Positions 1 to 8,221 of a stretch of 64,000 nucleotides of DNA are shown here, in pieces. The position numbers and the translations under genes are program-made. Below the pieces are notes generated by a model that did no database searches, was not told where the DNA came from, and worked only from the letters and a program-made list of their open reading frames with translations. Source of the DNA: JAXGPL01 sp040766985 (GTDB taxonomy: Bacteria > Bacillota > Sulfobacillia > JAUYEG01); the NCBI GenBank assembly GCA_040766985.1, contig JAXGPL010000008.1, forward strand, positions 61,143 through 125,142, given 5' to 3'. Each line of letters starts with the position of its first letter. Position 1 is the stretch's first letter.

Positions 1-215
1 AGGTGCACGAAGCCGATCTCGGTTTCCTTGATTCGCGACCGCTTGAGGACCTTTGGCCCATCGCTGGTCTCCAGCTTGAGCACTCGTGGACCGGCGCCGG
101 GCAGTTGCTCCTTGGTCTTCAAGACGAGACCATAACAAGCCAACACCGCCTCGGGCTGCAATAAGGACCCCTCCCAGCCGGGCAATACGAACCCGGTCCT
201 CAGTAGGTGGTCCAT
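1..215 (-). CDS. CotS-family spore coat protein, N-terminal fragment
   Basis: This minus-strand gene starts with ATG at 215 and runs off the left edge, so only about 71 residues are visible. The segment contains a YGL-type strand followed by VLKLETSDGPKVLKRSRIKE, which resembles the N-lobe of CotS/YutH kinase-like spore coat proteins, where a Lys in the K/R-rich strand sits in the nucleotide pocket. It is divergent from the glycosyltransferase gene at 294, and two more CotS-like genes lie just downstream of that gene, so it probably belongs to the same spore-coat locus. No strong Shine-Dalgarno lies before the ATG. The family call rests on pattern and neighbours; catalytic motifs are outside the window. 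Confidence 0.6.
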   Translation of the reverse strand, partial: MDHLLRTGFVLPGWEGSLLQPEAVLACYGLVLKTKEQLPGAGPRVLKLETSDGPKVLKRSRIKETEIGFVH

Positions 216-293
216 TATAGTGCTGCTCACGGGCCAGTGGTGCCCGGCCCCCCCGGGCTTCATAGTATGTAGCAATACTGAGGGGGCTCGTCC

Positions 294-1430
294 ATGCAGC
301 AAGGCCACGGCGGCGCGGCCCGCATCGGCCTCGACATCCGCTCGGCGCATTGGTATCCGGGGCACGGCATCGGGACTTACACATCCGAGCTGTTCCGGGC
401 GCTCCCGGCGTCCGCCGGCGGCCGGGACGTCGTCGGCCGGGCCCGGGGCGTGGAGATACCCGCCGGAAACCTTCCCTCTGCGATCCCCAACCCTGTGCCC
501 GGCGAGTTGTTCTGGCGGATGGCGGCGGACCCTGCCCAAATCACGGGGGACGTCGCGCTCTGGCACAACCCCCACAACGGCCTCGGCGCTCCGGAGCACG
601 CCGAGGTACCGCTGATCCTCACGGTGCACGACCTGATCCCATTGGTCTACCCCGATGCCGCGCGGGAGGACTACGTCCGCGAGTTCGAGGCGCAGGTCCC
701 GAAGGCGGTCGAGGCGGCGTCGGCGATCATCACCGTCAGCGAACACTCCAAACGGGATCTCATCGGGCTGCTCGGCACGGATCCCGCGCGGGTCCGGGTC
801 ATCCCGGAGGCCGCGCGCTCCTTCCTGCGCCCCGTGCCGAAACACGTTGCGCGGCGCTGGGTGGCCGGCCGGTACGGGATCACGGGACCGTTCGCGCTGT
901 ACCTGGGAGGATTTTCCGAACGCAAGAACGTGCTCACCCTTATCAGAGCTTTTGCCCAGGCTAAGCCCCGTTTGCCGCGTGGATGCGCGCTCGCGGTGGC
1001 CGGCGCGCAGGACCGGACCTACGGTCAGGTCGCCGAGGAGGCGCATAGGTTGGGTTGCGCGCATGACATCGTCTTTCTGGGCCACGTCCCGGATGAGGTC
1101 CTCACCCTGCTGTACAGTGCGGCAGACGTATTCGTCTATCCGTCGCTTTACGAGGGGTTTGGACTTCCGCCGCTGGAGGCGATGGCGTGCGGCTGTCCGG
1201 TGGTGTGTTCGGACGCGACTTCGCTGCCCGAAGCCTGCGGGCCCGCCGCGTTGCTCGTCGACGCCGGGCGGCCTGAGGCCATCGCCGCAGCCATTGAACG
1301 CGTCTTGACCGACGAGAAGCTCGCCGCAGAGTTGGCCGCCCGAGGGCCACGATGGGCGGCGCGGCTGGGATGGAACGATGTCGCGCGGATGACGCTGGCC
1401 GTGTACGCCGGGGCGCTGGAGACCGGATGA
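294..1430 (+). CDS. GT4-family glycosyltransferase (spore polysaccharide type)
   Basis: A 378-residue GT-B glycosyltransferase. The N-terminus has the glycine-rich entry of GT4 enzymes (GIGTYTSEL near residue 28), the middle has an LYLGGFSERKN strand that opens the donor domain, and the C-terminal half carries the E-x7-E signature in YEGFGLPPLEAMACGCPVV. GT4 enzymes transfer sugars from nucleotide donors with retention, in the cytoplasm. GAGGGGG lies about 9 bases before the ATG. The gene heads a run GT4, CotS kinase, CotS pseudokinase, GT4, ABC-like ATPase, manC with short gaps or overlaps, which looks like one operon for a spore-surface glycan. It is comparable to CotSA beside CotS in Bacillus. 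Donor and acceptor cannot be read from sequence. Confidence 0.88.
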   Translation: MQQGHGGAARIGLDIRSAHWYPGHGIGTYTSELFRALPASAGGRDVVGRARGVEIPAGNLPSAIPNPVPGELFWRMAADPAQITGDVALWHNPHNGLGAPEHAEVPLILTVHDLIPLVYPDAAREDYVREFEAQVPKAVEAASAIITVSEHSKRDLIGLLGTDPARVRVIPEAARSFLRPVPKHVARRWVAGRYGITGPFALYLGGFSERKNVLTLIRAFAQAKPRLPRGCALAVAGAQDRTYGQVAEEAHRLGCAHDIVFLGHVPDEVLTLLYSAADVFVYPSLYEGFGLPPLEAMACGCPVVCSDATSLPEACGPAALLVDAGRPEAIAAAIERVLTDEKLAAELAARGPRWAARLGWNDVARMTLAVYAGALETG

Positions 1431-1448
1431 CCGTGCGGGGGGATCAAT

Positions 1449-3140
1449 GTGACCTTCATTAAGTCGACTGGAAATGAGTTTGCCGCGCGCCGGCAGCACT
1501 ACGAATTGCTCCGCCAGGCGGTCCGGGCATACGGCTTCGCTCCCGGCGCCATGGTCCGCATCGGCTCGGGATACCGGGTCGAGGGGCCTGCGGGGCCGCG
1601 TTTCCTTAAACGGCTCAACTACGGCCCGCCCGAGGCCTCGTTTATCTACCACGCCCTGGAGCATCTGCGGCGCACCGGCTTCGCGGAGGCGCCGCGGATG
1701 CACCTCACAACCGACGGCCTGCCGTTCATCGTCCCCGACGGCGAGATCTATTACCTCCAGGACTGGCACGACCTCAGCGATCCGGACCTTGGCGATCCGT
1801 CGGTTCTCGGCGGCTGCGTCGATCTGATGGCGCGGTTACACAGGGCGGGCGAGGGATTTGAGCCCCCGGGGGACATCGCCGACGTCCGCAACGACTACGG
1901 CTCGTGGCTGGACAAGTGCGTCGGGCGCCTGCGGGAGATGTATAGCTTCGCCGAACTTGCGGAGGAAAGGAAGCGCATCAACGCTTTCGACGGACGGTAC
2001 GCGCGCGCAAGCCTGTACTTCGCGCGCCAGGCAGAGGAGGCGGTGCGCAGGCTGGCCGAACTCCCGCTCGCCGAGGTCGCGCAGCGTGAACGGCAGGCCA
2101 AGGCCCTCTGCCACAGGGACTTCACTCCGCGCAACCTAGGTCTTGACGCCAGATCCAAGCTCCGCGTGTTCGATTTTGACAACGTGGCGCGCGAAGTGCG
2201 CCTGGATGACCTGGCCAAGTTTATCCGCCGGGCGGCCTACCTTGACGTTGACCGCGCGGCGTTCATCGTCGAGCGGTACGGCCGCGAGACGGGCAGGGCT
2301 CTGAGTTCCGAGGAAATCGCCCTGCTTTCTGCCTACCTGCTATTTCCCACAGAGTTCTGGTCCGTGGGCAATTCGCGGTTCCGCAAGGACCGGCCGCGCG
2401 AACACAGACTCCGCCGCCTGATCCGGGACAGCGAGGCCTGGGCCTCCTTTGCCGAGGCCTTGGCCGACCTGAACGTGCCGAGGAGCGAGCTATCGGCCGC
2501 GAGCAGGGGCGGCTGGCTCAGCGACGCGCCAGGCGGCGCACCAGGCAGCATGCTGGACCCTGCCGGCGAGGGCCCCGAGGGCATCGCCCTGCCGGAGGGG
2601 CCGTATCTACCGTCCGTGCCGTTTGCGGAGGGGCATACCGCGCCGGCCGCTGTTGCAGACACCGGGTTGGTCCGCTTCGACCGGCCCGCCGCCCCATCCA
2701 GTCCAGACCAAGAGGAGGTCGTATCGACCGTGCCATCGACCGACAGCTGGAATTGTGACCGCCCGCAGGAAGAGAACACCGGGATACCGGTTGTCGCACA
2801 TCAGGACCCGGCTGACGCACATCAGGACCAGGGTGACGAAGCGCCGGAGGAGCAGATCTGGGTCGGCGCCGAGCTTCCCGAGGGGGCCGAACCCTGGGTT
2901 GATCCCATCGCCTCCGGCGGGGATGCCGCCTCGGACGCGCCCGGGCAGTCACCGCCGGTTTCCATTGACGCGGGAGTTGAGGAAGCCATAGTCGAGGCGG
3001 ATGCGGAGCCGCAGGGGCCCGAGGCCGCGGATGACTACGTGGAAGCGCGCCGCGGGCTGATTACCAGTGCGACGACCATTGTCTGGGGGAAGTGGCCGAA
3101 GCCGATGGAGAAGGCGTCTTCCGGGGGACAGCAAGGATGA
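1449..3140 (+). CDS. CotS-like phosphotransferase-fold spore coat protein with long acidic tail
   Basis: A 563-residue protein starting at GTG 1449 (the ATG two bases upstream meets an immediate stop), behind a GGGGGGAT ribosome binding site. Residues 1 to about 345 form a CotS/aminoglycoside-phosphotransferase fold with an intact catalytic loop CHRDFTPRNL (HxDxxxxN) and a metal site at VFDFDN. It could therefore phosphorylate a small molecule or sugar, although known CotS proteins are mainly structural coat components. The last 200 residues are low-complexity, acidic and Pro/Gly-rich, with a short direct repeat (HQDPADAHQDQGD, bases about 2797-2836). They end in a more ordered tail around TIVWGKWPKPM. 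It overlaps the next CotS-like gene by ATGA. Confidence 0.78.
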   Translation: MTFIKSTGNEFAARRQHYELLRQAVRAYGFAPGAMVRIGSGYRVEGPAGPRFLKRLNYGPPEASFIYHALEHLRRTGFAEAPRMHLTTDGLPFIVPDGEIYYLQDWHDLSDPDLGDPSVLGGCVDLMARLHRAGEGFEPPGDIADVRNDYGSWLDKCVGRLREMYSFAELAEERKRINAFDGRYARASLYFARQAEEAVRRLAELPLAEVAQRERQAKALCHRDFTPRNLGLDARSKLRVFDFDNVAREVRLDDLAKFIRRAAYLDVDRAAFIVERYGRETGRALSSEEIALLSAYLLFPTEFWSVGNSRFRKDRPREHRLRRLIRDSEAWASFAEALADLNVPRSELSAASRGGWLSDAPGGAPGSMLDPAGEGPEGIALPEGPYLPSVPFAEGHTAPAAVADTGLVRFDRPAAPSSPDQEEVVSTVPSTDSWNCDRPQEENTGIPVVAHQDPADAHQDQGDEAPEEQIWVGAELPEGAEPWVDPIASGGDAASDAPGQSPPVSIDAGVEEAIVEADAEPQGPEAADDYVEARRGLITSATTIVWGKWPKPMEKASSGGQQG

Positions 3141-4141
3141 GTTTGGAGCTGCCCGGAGTGTTTGCGGCCTACGGGCTGGAGGTTTCGCACTTCGACCAGG
3201 TCGGAGAACACCTTTGGCATCTCGCCGTGCCGGGCGGCGAATTGGCCCTGCGCGCCATCCCGCGCAGCGGCTCGAAGGCGGAGCTATCGCTGCTGGCGTT
3301 GGATCGCTTGATTGCCGGCGGCTTCGCCAACCTCCCCAGATTCCACGAGACCAAGGAAGGCTCCATCGGCCACCGGTCGGAGCATGTCACCTGGCTGGTG
3401 TCCGACTGGGTCACCGGGCATGGAGCGACGCTGGGACTGACCAGCGACGCCGTCGTGGCCGGGCGTGACCTCGCTCGATTGCACACCCTGGCCGATAGTC
3501 TTCGGGCTCCCGAGGACCTGGCCGCGCACTTCGGGCGGCACCTCAGCCGCTGCCGGAGCAGGCTCAAAGCTCTGCGGACATACGTCTTGGTGGCCGAAAA
3601 CCGGATCTACCAAACTGCGACCGACCGGGTGTTCCTCGGGCTGATGGAGGGGATCCTGCCGCTCGCGGAACGGGTCATCCGCGACCTCGAAGCGTCGCCA
3701 TACCGCGAACTGGCCGAATCCGACCGCGCCCGGGGGGCTTTCATCTACCACAACATGGGCGAGGGCGGCGTCGTCATCACCCACGAACCCCAGCCGCGGG
3801 CCATGTTCGTCGACTGGAGCGGCTGTCGCCTGGACAGCCCGGTGTTCGACCTCTGCAAACTCATCGGCCGGGTCGCCAAAGGGTCCGGGGGCGACCCGGA
3901 GGTCTGCCGCCGCACCCTTTGCGCATACCAATCTGTACGCCCGCTAAGCCAGGCCGAGGCCGCTGTGCTGCCCCTGCTGCTGCAGTTCCCGCAGGAGTTC
4001 TACGCGGTCGCCAAACGCTATTACGAGAACAAGCGGGACTGGACGGAGCGTTCGTTCACCAGGCGGCTCCGGCGCGCCGTCGACCGCGGCGCCGCGCTCG
4101 CAGCGTGCCTGACCCCGCCGCCTCCGGCCGACGGAAATTGA
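3137..4141 (+). CDS. CotS-like predicted pseudokinase
   Basis: A 334-residue paralogue of the preceding protein. The ATG at 3137 overlaps the upstream stop as ATGA, with GGGGGACAGCAAGG ahead, so the two are translationally coupled; in-frame codons further upstream are less likely starts. The fold is CotS-like, with FIYHNMGEGGVV where HxDxxxxN belongs, so the catalytic Asp and the metal-binding Asn are both replaced. A later MFVDWSGC retains one acidic residue. This suggests a protein that has lost kinase activity but kept the fold, perhaps as a partner of the intact copy. It is 16 bases upstream of the second glycosyltransferase gene. Confidence 0.75.
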   Translation: MSLELPGVFAAYGLEVSHFDQVGEHLWHLAVPGGELALRAIPRSGSKAELSLLALDRLIAGGFANLPRFHETKEGSIGHRSEHVTWLVSDWVTGHGATLGLTSDAVVAGRDLARLHTLADSLRAPEDLAAHFGRHLSRCRSRLKALRTYVLVAENRIYQTATDRVFLGLMEGILPLAERVIRDLEASPYRELAESDRARGAFIYHNMGEGGVVITHEPQPRAMFVDWSGCRLDSPVFDLCKLIGRVAKGSGGDPEVCRRTLCAYQSVRPLSQAEAAVLPLLLQFPQEFYAVAKRYYENKRDWTERSFTRRLRRAVDRGAALAACLTPPPPADGN

Positions 4142-4160
4142 CATGAGGTGAGCCTAGACC

Positions 4161-5375
4161 TTGATTGTGGTTTTCGACGGCCGCGGTGCTACCCGCTACC
4201 GCGGCACCGGGATCGGCACGTATACACATTGCCTTGCGGAGGCGCTCGAGGCGACCCGCCTGCCGACCGACGTCCTCCTCGTCTGCCTGGCCCGGGAGGG
4301 TGGCCCGGTGCCCCTCGAGGCGGCCGCCGTCCGGCAGGCCCCGGTTCCTGGCGGCGGGCTGGTGACATGGCGGTTGTCCTCCGCCAGGCGGGACGACGAG
4401 GCCTCGGAAATCGCCGCCATCTGCCGCCGCGTGAACGCGGACGTCCTGCACATGCCCCAGAACGGACGGGGAATGCCGGATGTCGGCTGCGCGGTCGTGA
4501 CGACCGTCCACGACCTGATCCCGTACGCCCTCCCCCAGACGTGCAGTGCATCCTACCTCCATGACTGCTTGGCCCAGATGCCCGCGATCGTCAGGCGGTC
4601 CGACCGCCTGATCGCCGTGTCCCGGCACACGGCCACCGGCCTCGTGGAAACTCTCGGCGTCCCCCCCGACAAGATCGCCGTCATCCACGAAGCGGCTGAG
4701 CCGATCTACACCGCGCGAAGAGGCGACGGCGGCGGGAACCGTGGGGACCGCGCGGCGGCCCCGGCGCCGGGTGGCGCAATGCCGGCGTCCCAGGGCCTTC
4801 CCCCGCAGTACATCCTGCACACGGGCGGGTTCAGCCCCCGCAAAAACCTCACCGCGCTGGTGACGGCGATCTACGCCCTGGTCAAGTCGGGGCGGGCGCA
4901 GGGGAAATTACCGGCGGTCGTACTCACAGGGCGCGCGGGGCGGGACAACGAGGCGATTTCAGCTCTGGCGAGGCGGCTTGGTGTAGCCGATCGGGTCTTC
5001 ATGCCGGGCATGCTGCCGGTTGAGGCCATGCCGGCGCTGTACGGCAACGCCGTCGCGGTGTGCCTGCCTTCGCTGCACGAGGGCTTCAGCCTGCCCATCG
5101 TCGAGGCGATGGCCTGCGGCGCCCCGCTATTGCTGTCGGACATCCCGGTACACCGGGAGATCGCGGGCCCCGCCGCGGCGTTCTTCGATCCTTACGATCC
5201 GGAGGATCTGGCAAAGCAGCTGGACTGGCTGGTCAGCCGGCCGGACCAGCGTTCGGTGATCTCGTCCCTGGGCAGAGCACGTGCCCAACGGTATAGCTGG
5301 CGAAGGGCCGGCCGCGAAACTTGGCTCGCCTACCGCTGGGCGGTGATGGAGCGTGAGCCAGACGCAAGCGCCTGA
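4161..5375 (+). CDS. GT4-family glycosyltransferase
   Basis: A 404-residue GT-B enzyme. The start is taken as TTG 4161 behind GAGGTGAG; GTG 4167 is the alternative. It has RGTGIGTYTHCLAEAL near the N-terminus, a TVHDLIPYA strand, ILHTGGFSPRKNL at the start of the nucleotide-sugar domain, and the E-x7-E motif in LHEGFSLPIVEAMACGAPL. It is a diverged relative of the GT4 at 294 and of the mannosyltransferase-like GT4 group, which would fit the GDP-mannose gene manC downstream, but the donor is inference. An insert of about 25 residues rich in Gly and Ala sits between the two domains. The 3' end overlaps the next gene by 23 bases. Confidence 0.87.
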   Translation: MIVVFDGRGATRYRGTGIGTYTHCLAEALEATRLPTDVLLVCLAREGGPVPLEAAAVRQAPVPGGGLVTWRLSSARRDDEASEIAAICRRVNADVLHMPQNGRGMPDVGCAVVTTVHDLIPYALPQTCSASYLHDCLAQMPAIVRRSDRLIAVSRHTATGLVETLGVPPDKIAVIHEAAEPIYTARRGDGGGNRGDRAAAPAPGGAMPASQGLPPQYILHTGGFSPRKNLTALVTAIYALVKSGRAQGKLPAVVLTGRAGRDNEAISALARRLGVADRVFMPGMLPVEAMPALYGNAVAVCLPSLHEGFSLPIVEAMACGAPLLLSDIPVHREIAGPAAAFFDPYDPEDLAKQLDWLVSRPDQRSVISSLGRARAQRYSWRRAGRETWLAYRWAVMEREPDASA

Positions 5376-7131
5376 CGCGGTCGAACGGCGGCTCCGCTGT
5401 CACTCGCTGCGGCCGCGTTCCGCTGCCCTGGGCACGCCGGGGCCGGTCGACGCCGAGCTAGGACCGGGCGATATGCTGGCGGTCATCGGCCCGCCGGGGG
5501 CCGGTAAGAGCTCCCTGCTGCGGGCCATCGCCGGCCTGGAGGACCCGCTCTCCGGCGGAGCTTTGGTACACGGTTCGCCGGCCTGGTCGCTCGCGTCCGC
5601 CGGTCCCCGGCCGGGGCTGGTTTCGGCGGCCAGCCGGCTCCATGACGGGTGGACCGCCGAGAAGTCCGCACGCGCCGGATTCGAGGCGGCGGGGTGGCCC
5701 GGCGAGCACCTGGCCGGGGCGGTCTCCTCTGTGTTCGAGCAGCTCTCCCTGGCCCCGCTCGCAACGAGGACGCCGTCCGAGCTGACCACGGCCGAACGCC
5801 ACCAGGTGTTGATTGCCCGTGAGCTTGTTTCGTTTCCATCCATGCTGTTATTGGACGATCCTTACTCAGGCGAGGGTGCCGCCACACGGCGGGAGGTCGC
5901 AGGAACCATCCGGGTCGCCCGGGAGAAGCTCGGGACCACAGTCGTATACGCCTCGGAGTCGCCGGACGAAATCACCGCGACTGCAACGCAGACCACAGTG
6001 CTCACCGTCCCGCTCGACATCACCCCCTTGGCCGACTTGCTCAAAAAGCGCGGATCCGCCAAGAACGGCGGCGGAAGCGGCGCAGGCGAGCCGCCAGAGG
6101 CCACTTCGGCCGGAGGCGAACCCGCCGGGACAGCCGCCGGGACAGCCGCCGGGGCAGCCGGCGGCGCCGCCGCCGACGCCGTTGCGGCCGATTCAACTGC
6201 CGCACCGGGATTGCCCGCAGCACCCATCCCGAAGGGAGCTTCCGGGCCACTCGGACACGGGGGAGGCGGCGTGGCCGGGGAACCGCGGTGGGTCGCCGCG
6301 GCCGTCTTCGGGTATACGGCGCCCGGCGACGCACATGCCCTGCACCTTGCCGGTCCCGGAGGCCCGGCGCGCGAAGCGCTGCTGGTCCTCGACCTCACCC
6401 GTCTGCCCGGAATGCAGTGGATTTCCAGCGACGGGGCCCTCGATACCGGTCCGGGACAACCTCCGAGGGGCGTCGCCTGGGTGGCGACCGGAAGCGTAAG
6501 AGCAGACACCGGGTTCAGGAGGCCATTCGGCGGCCCGGTGACTGTGGAGATCACCCCTGGCGACGGCTCGGTCCAGCGCACCCGGGCGATTCTCGTCGAC
6601 CTGGCCGAGAGCACGCCGGCGCTGCGACTGGAGCTTCTGTCCGACGGCTCGGGGCACCGGGGCCCGCGGCTCGTCCTCGGCATCTGGCGGCGACGGACGG
6701 ATGCCCCGGTCCTTCGCAGACTGGCGCGCGAAGCCGGGCGGGAGCGGGCGTGCCTGCCCGTTGTCGTCGCCGGGTCGCACGTGGCGGCTGCAGAGCAGTT
6801 TCCATACTGCTACCTCCGGACTACGCCCTTGCACCCGTCGCCGTGGCGTTCGCTCATCCGGGGGAGGATCGTCGCGGCCCTGCCCGGGGGGCCGCAGCCG
6901 GCATACGGCCCGGCAATGGGCAACGCCCCCGACCTGCTCGGGCGTCCCGACCTCGTCCTGAGCGTAGAACACTTCCAACGCCGGGCGATGGTGGCGCTGC
7001 AGCAGGCTCCGCGCGGGACGGGCGGGGCGGACGGCGATCCCATCCTCGCCGCAGCCCTGTGGGCGCTGACCACCGGCAGCCCCGGCCTGGCGATGAGCCT
7101 GCTGCGGGCCGGCGGCCGCGACAGTGGCTAG
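5353..7131 (+). CDS. Single ABC-ATPase-like domain fused to an unknown C-terminal domain
   Basis: A 592-residue protein starting at GTG 5353 inside the end of the upstream GT gene. Residues about 35-215 look like an ABC nucleotide-binding domain: Walker A GPPGAGKSS and Walker B MLLLDDP. The signature normally written LSGGQ is degraded to ELTTAERHQ, and Walker B ends in DDP rather than DEP. A Gly/Ala/Pro linker of about 55 residues follows, including three 12-base tandem repeats. The final 300 residues match no family I recognise: beta-rich segments around RWVAAAVFGY and LVLDLTRLPG, then a helical end. No membrane segment is visible and no permease gene is nearby. It may be a polysaccharide-export or regulatory ATPase; the function is unknown. 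Confidence 0.55.
   Translation: MSQTQAPDAVERRLRCHSLRPRSAALGTPGPVDAELGPGDMLAVIGPPGAGKSSLLRAIAGLEDPLSGGALVHGSPAWSLASAGPRPGLVSAASRLHDGWTAEKSARAGFEAAGWPGEHLAGAVSSVFEQLSLAPLATRTPSELTTAERHQVLIARELVSFPSMLLLDDPYSGEGAATRREVAGTIRVAREKLGTTVVYASESPDEITATATQTTVLTVPLDITPLADLLKKRGSAKNGGGSGAGEPPEATSAGGEPAGTAAGTAAGAAGGAAADAVAADSTAAPGLPAAPIPKGASGPLGHGGGGVAGEPRWVAAAVFGYTAPGDAHALHLAGPGGPAREALLVLDLTRLPGMQWISSDGALDTGPGQPPRGVAWVATGSVRADTGFRRPFGGPVTVEITPGDGSVQRTRAILVDLAESTPALRLELLSDGSGHRGPRLVLGIWRRRTDAPVLRRLAREAGRERACLPVVVAGSHVAAAEQFPYCYLRTTPLHPSPWRSLIRGRIVAALPGGPQPAYGPAMGNAPDLLGRPDLVLSVEHFQRRAMVALQQAPRGTGGADGDPILAAALWALTTGSPGLAMSLLRAGGRDSG
6124..6159 (+). repeat. Three tandem 12-base repeats in a linker
   Basis: GCCGGGACAGCC occurs three times in succession, the last copy with one change. 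It encodes an Ala/Gly-rich linker between the ATPase-like and C-terminal domains of the surrounding gene. The unit is a multiple of three, so copy-number change would keep the frame. Confidence 0.85.
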
Positions 7132-8221
7132 CGTCGGCTCGAGTTGCCCCACTTATGCCGCCATCCTGGCGGGCGGGAGCGGCAGCAGGTTTTGGCCCTG
7201 GAGCCGGGAGTCCCGGCCCAAGCAACTGCTGTCGCTCGACGGCGGCCCGACGCTCCTTGAAACCACCACGCGCCGGATGCTCCGGATCGTTCCTCCGGAA
7301 CGGCTCTTGGTGATCACTCGCACCGACCTGCGCGCAACCGTCACCGGCCTGCTCCCGGACATACCGGCGGAGAACGTGATCGGCGAGCCCGAACCAAGAG
7401 ACACCCTCGCCGCAGTCGTCCTGGCTGCAGCGCTCGCCCGGGTCCGGTCGGGGCGCACCGACGCCGTTACGGTAATCGCGTCATGCGATCACGTGATTTC
7501 CGGGCAGTTGGCCTTCAGGCGGAGCATTGAATCGGCGGCCGCGCTCGCCGCCGGCACCTCGCGGCTGGTCACGCTGGGCATCCGGCCGGGCTGGGCAGAA
7601 ACAGGCTACGGCTATGTCCGGCCCGGCAAGAGCATCGCCGGGCCGGGCCCGGTAAGCGCCCGCGAGGTCGTGGCCTTCGTCGAAAAACCGGGCCTTCAGC
7701 GGGCCGAACGGCTGGTTGCGGAAGGCTGCCTGTGGAACGCCGGGATATTCGCGTGGCGCTCGGACGTGCTGCTTTCGGCGGCCGGACGTCACGTGGCCGG
7801 CGCGGCCGCGGCGGTCGCCCGCATCATCAGGGCCCTTGGCGAGGAGGGCCGCGCCTTGAGCGAGGTGTACGCGGCGTTGCCGCGGGTTTCCGTGGACCGG
7901 GCGATACTCGAGCGAGAGCCCGGCCTGGCCGTCGTCGAAGCCGAATTCGGTTGGCACGATGTCGGCACCTGGAATGGGTTGGCCCGGACGGCCGGCGGCG
8001 ATACTGCGGGCAACGTGTCGTTTGGGCCCGTAATGGCCTTCGACGGCGCAGGGAACATCGTCCAAGCCCGGGCCGGAAGACCTGTCGTCGTGGCCGAAGT
8101 GAGCGGCCTTGTGATCGTCGACATGCCGGACGTCCTGCTGGTGACGAGCCGTGCTCAGGGCCAGCGAATCAAGCAGGTCCGGGAGCAGTTGCGCCGGGAG
8201 GGCTGGGACCGCCTGCTGTAG
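7124..8221 (+). CDS. manC: Mannose-1-phosphate guanylyltransferase
   Basis: Makes GDP-mannose from mannose-1-phosphate and GTP. The 365-residue protein begins almost at once with the nucleotidyltransferase signature LAGGSGSRFWPWSRESRPKQ, followed by the EPRDTLAAV segment and FVEKP, and has GWHDVGTW near residue 280. These are hallmarks of the GMP family. It is the short form without a fused phosphomannose isomerase domain. The GTG start at 7124 overlaps the upstream stop. Downstream, converging on it, is a phosphohexomutase that could supply mannose-1-phosphate, and upstream are two glycosyltransferases that could use the product, so a mannose-containing spore glycan is a reasonable inference. 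Confidence 0.92.
   Translation: MASVGSSCPTYAAILAGGSGSRFWPWSRESRPKQLLSLDGGPTLLETTTRRMLRIVPPERLLVITRTDLRATVTGLLPDIPAENVIGEPEPRDTLAAVVLAAALARVRSGRTDAVTVIASCDHVISGQLAFRRSIESAAALAAGTSRLVTLGIRPGWAETGYGYVRPGKSIAGPGPVSAREVVAFVEKPGLQRAERLVAEGCLWNAGIFAWRSDVLLSAAGRHVAGAAAAVARIIRALGEEGRALSEVYAALPRVSVDRAILEREPGLAVVEAEFGWHDVGTWNGLARTAGGDTAGNVSFGPVMAFDGAGNIVQARAGRPVVVAEVSGLVIVDMPDVLLVTSRAQGQRIKQVREQLRREGWDRLL

Noticed and set aside
261..269. SigE or SigK promoter for the divergent CotS and glycosyltransferase genes
   Set aside because: CATAGTATG is close to the -10 of these sigmas on both strands, but no matching -35 lies at the required distance.
2797..2836. Direct repeat that might start a CRISPR-like array
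   Set aside because: Only two imperfect copies inside the acidic tail of a CotS-like gene, in frame and without spacers.
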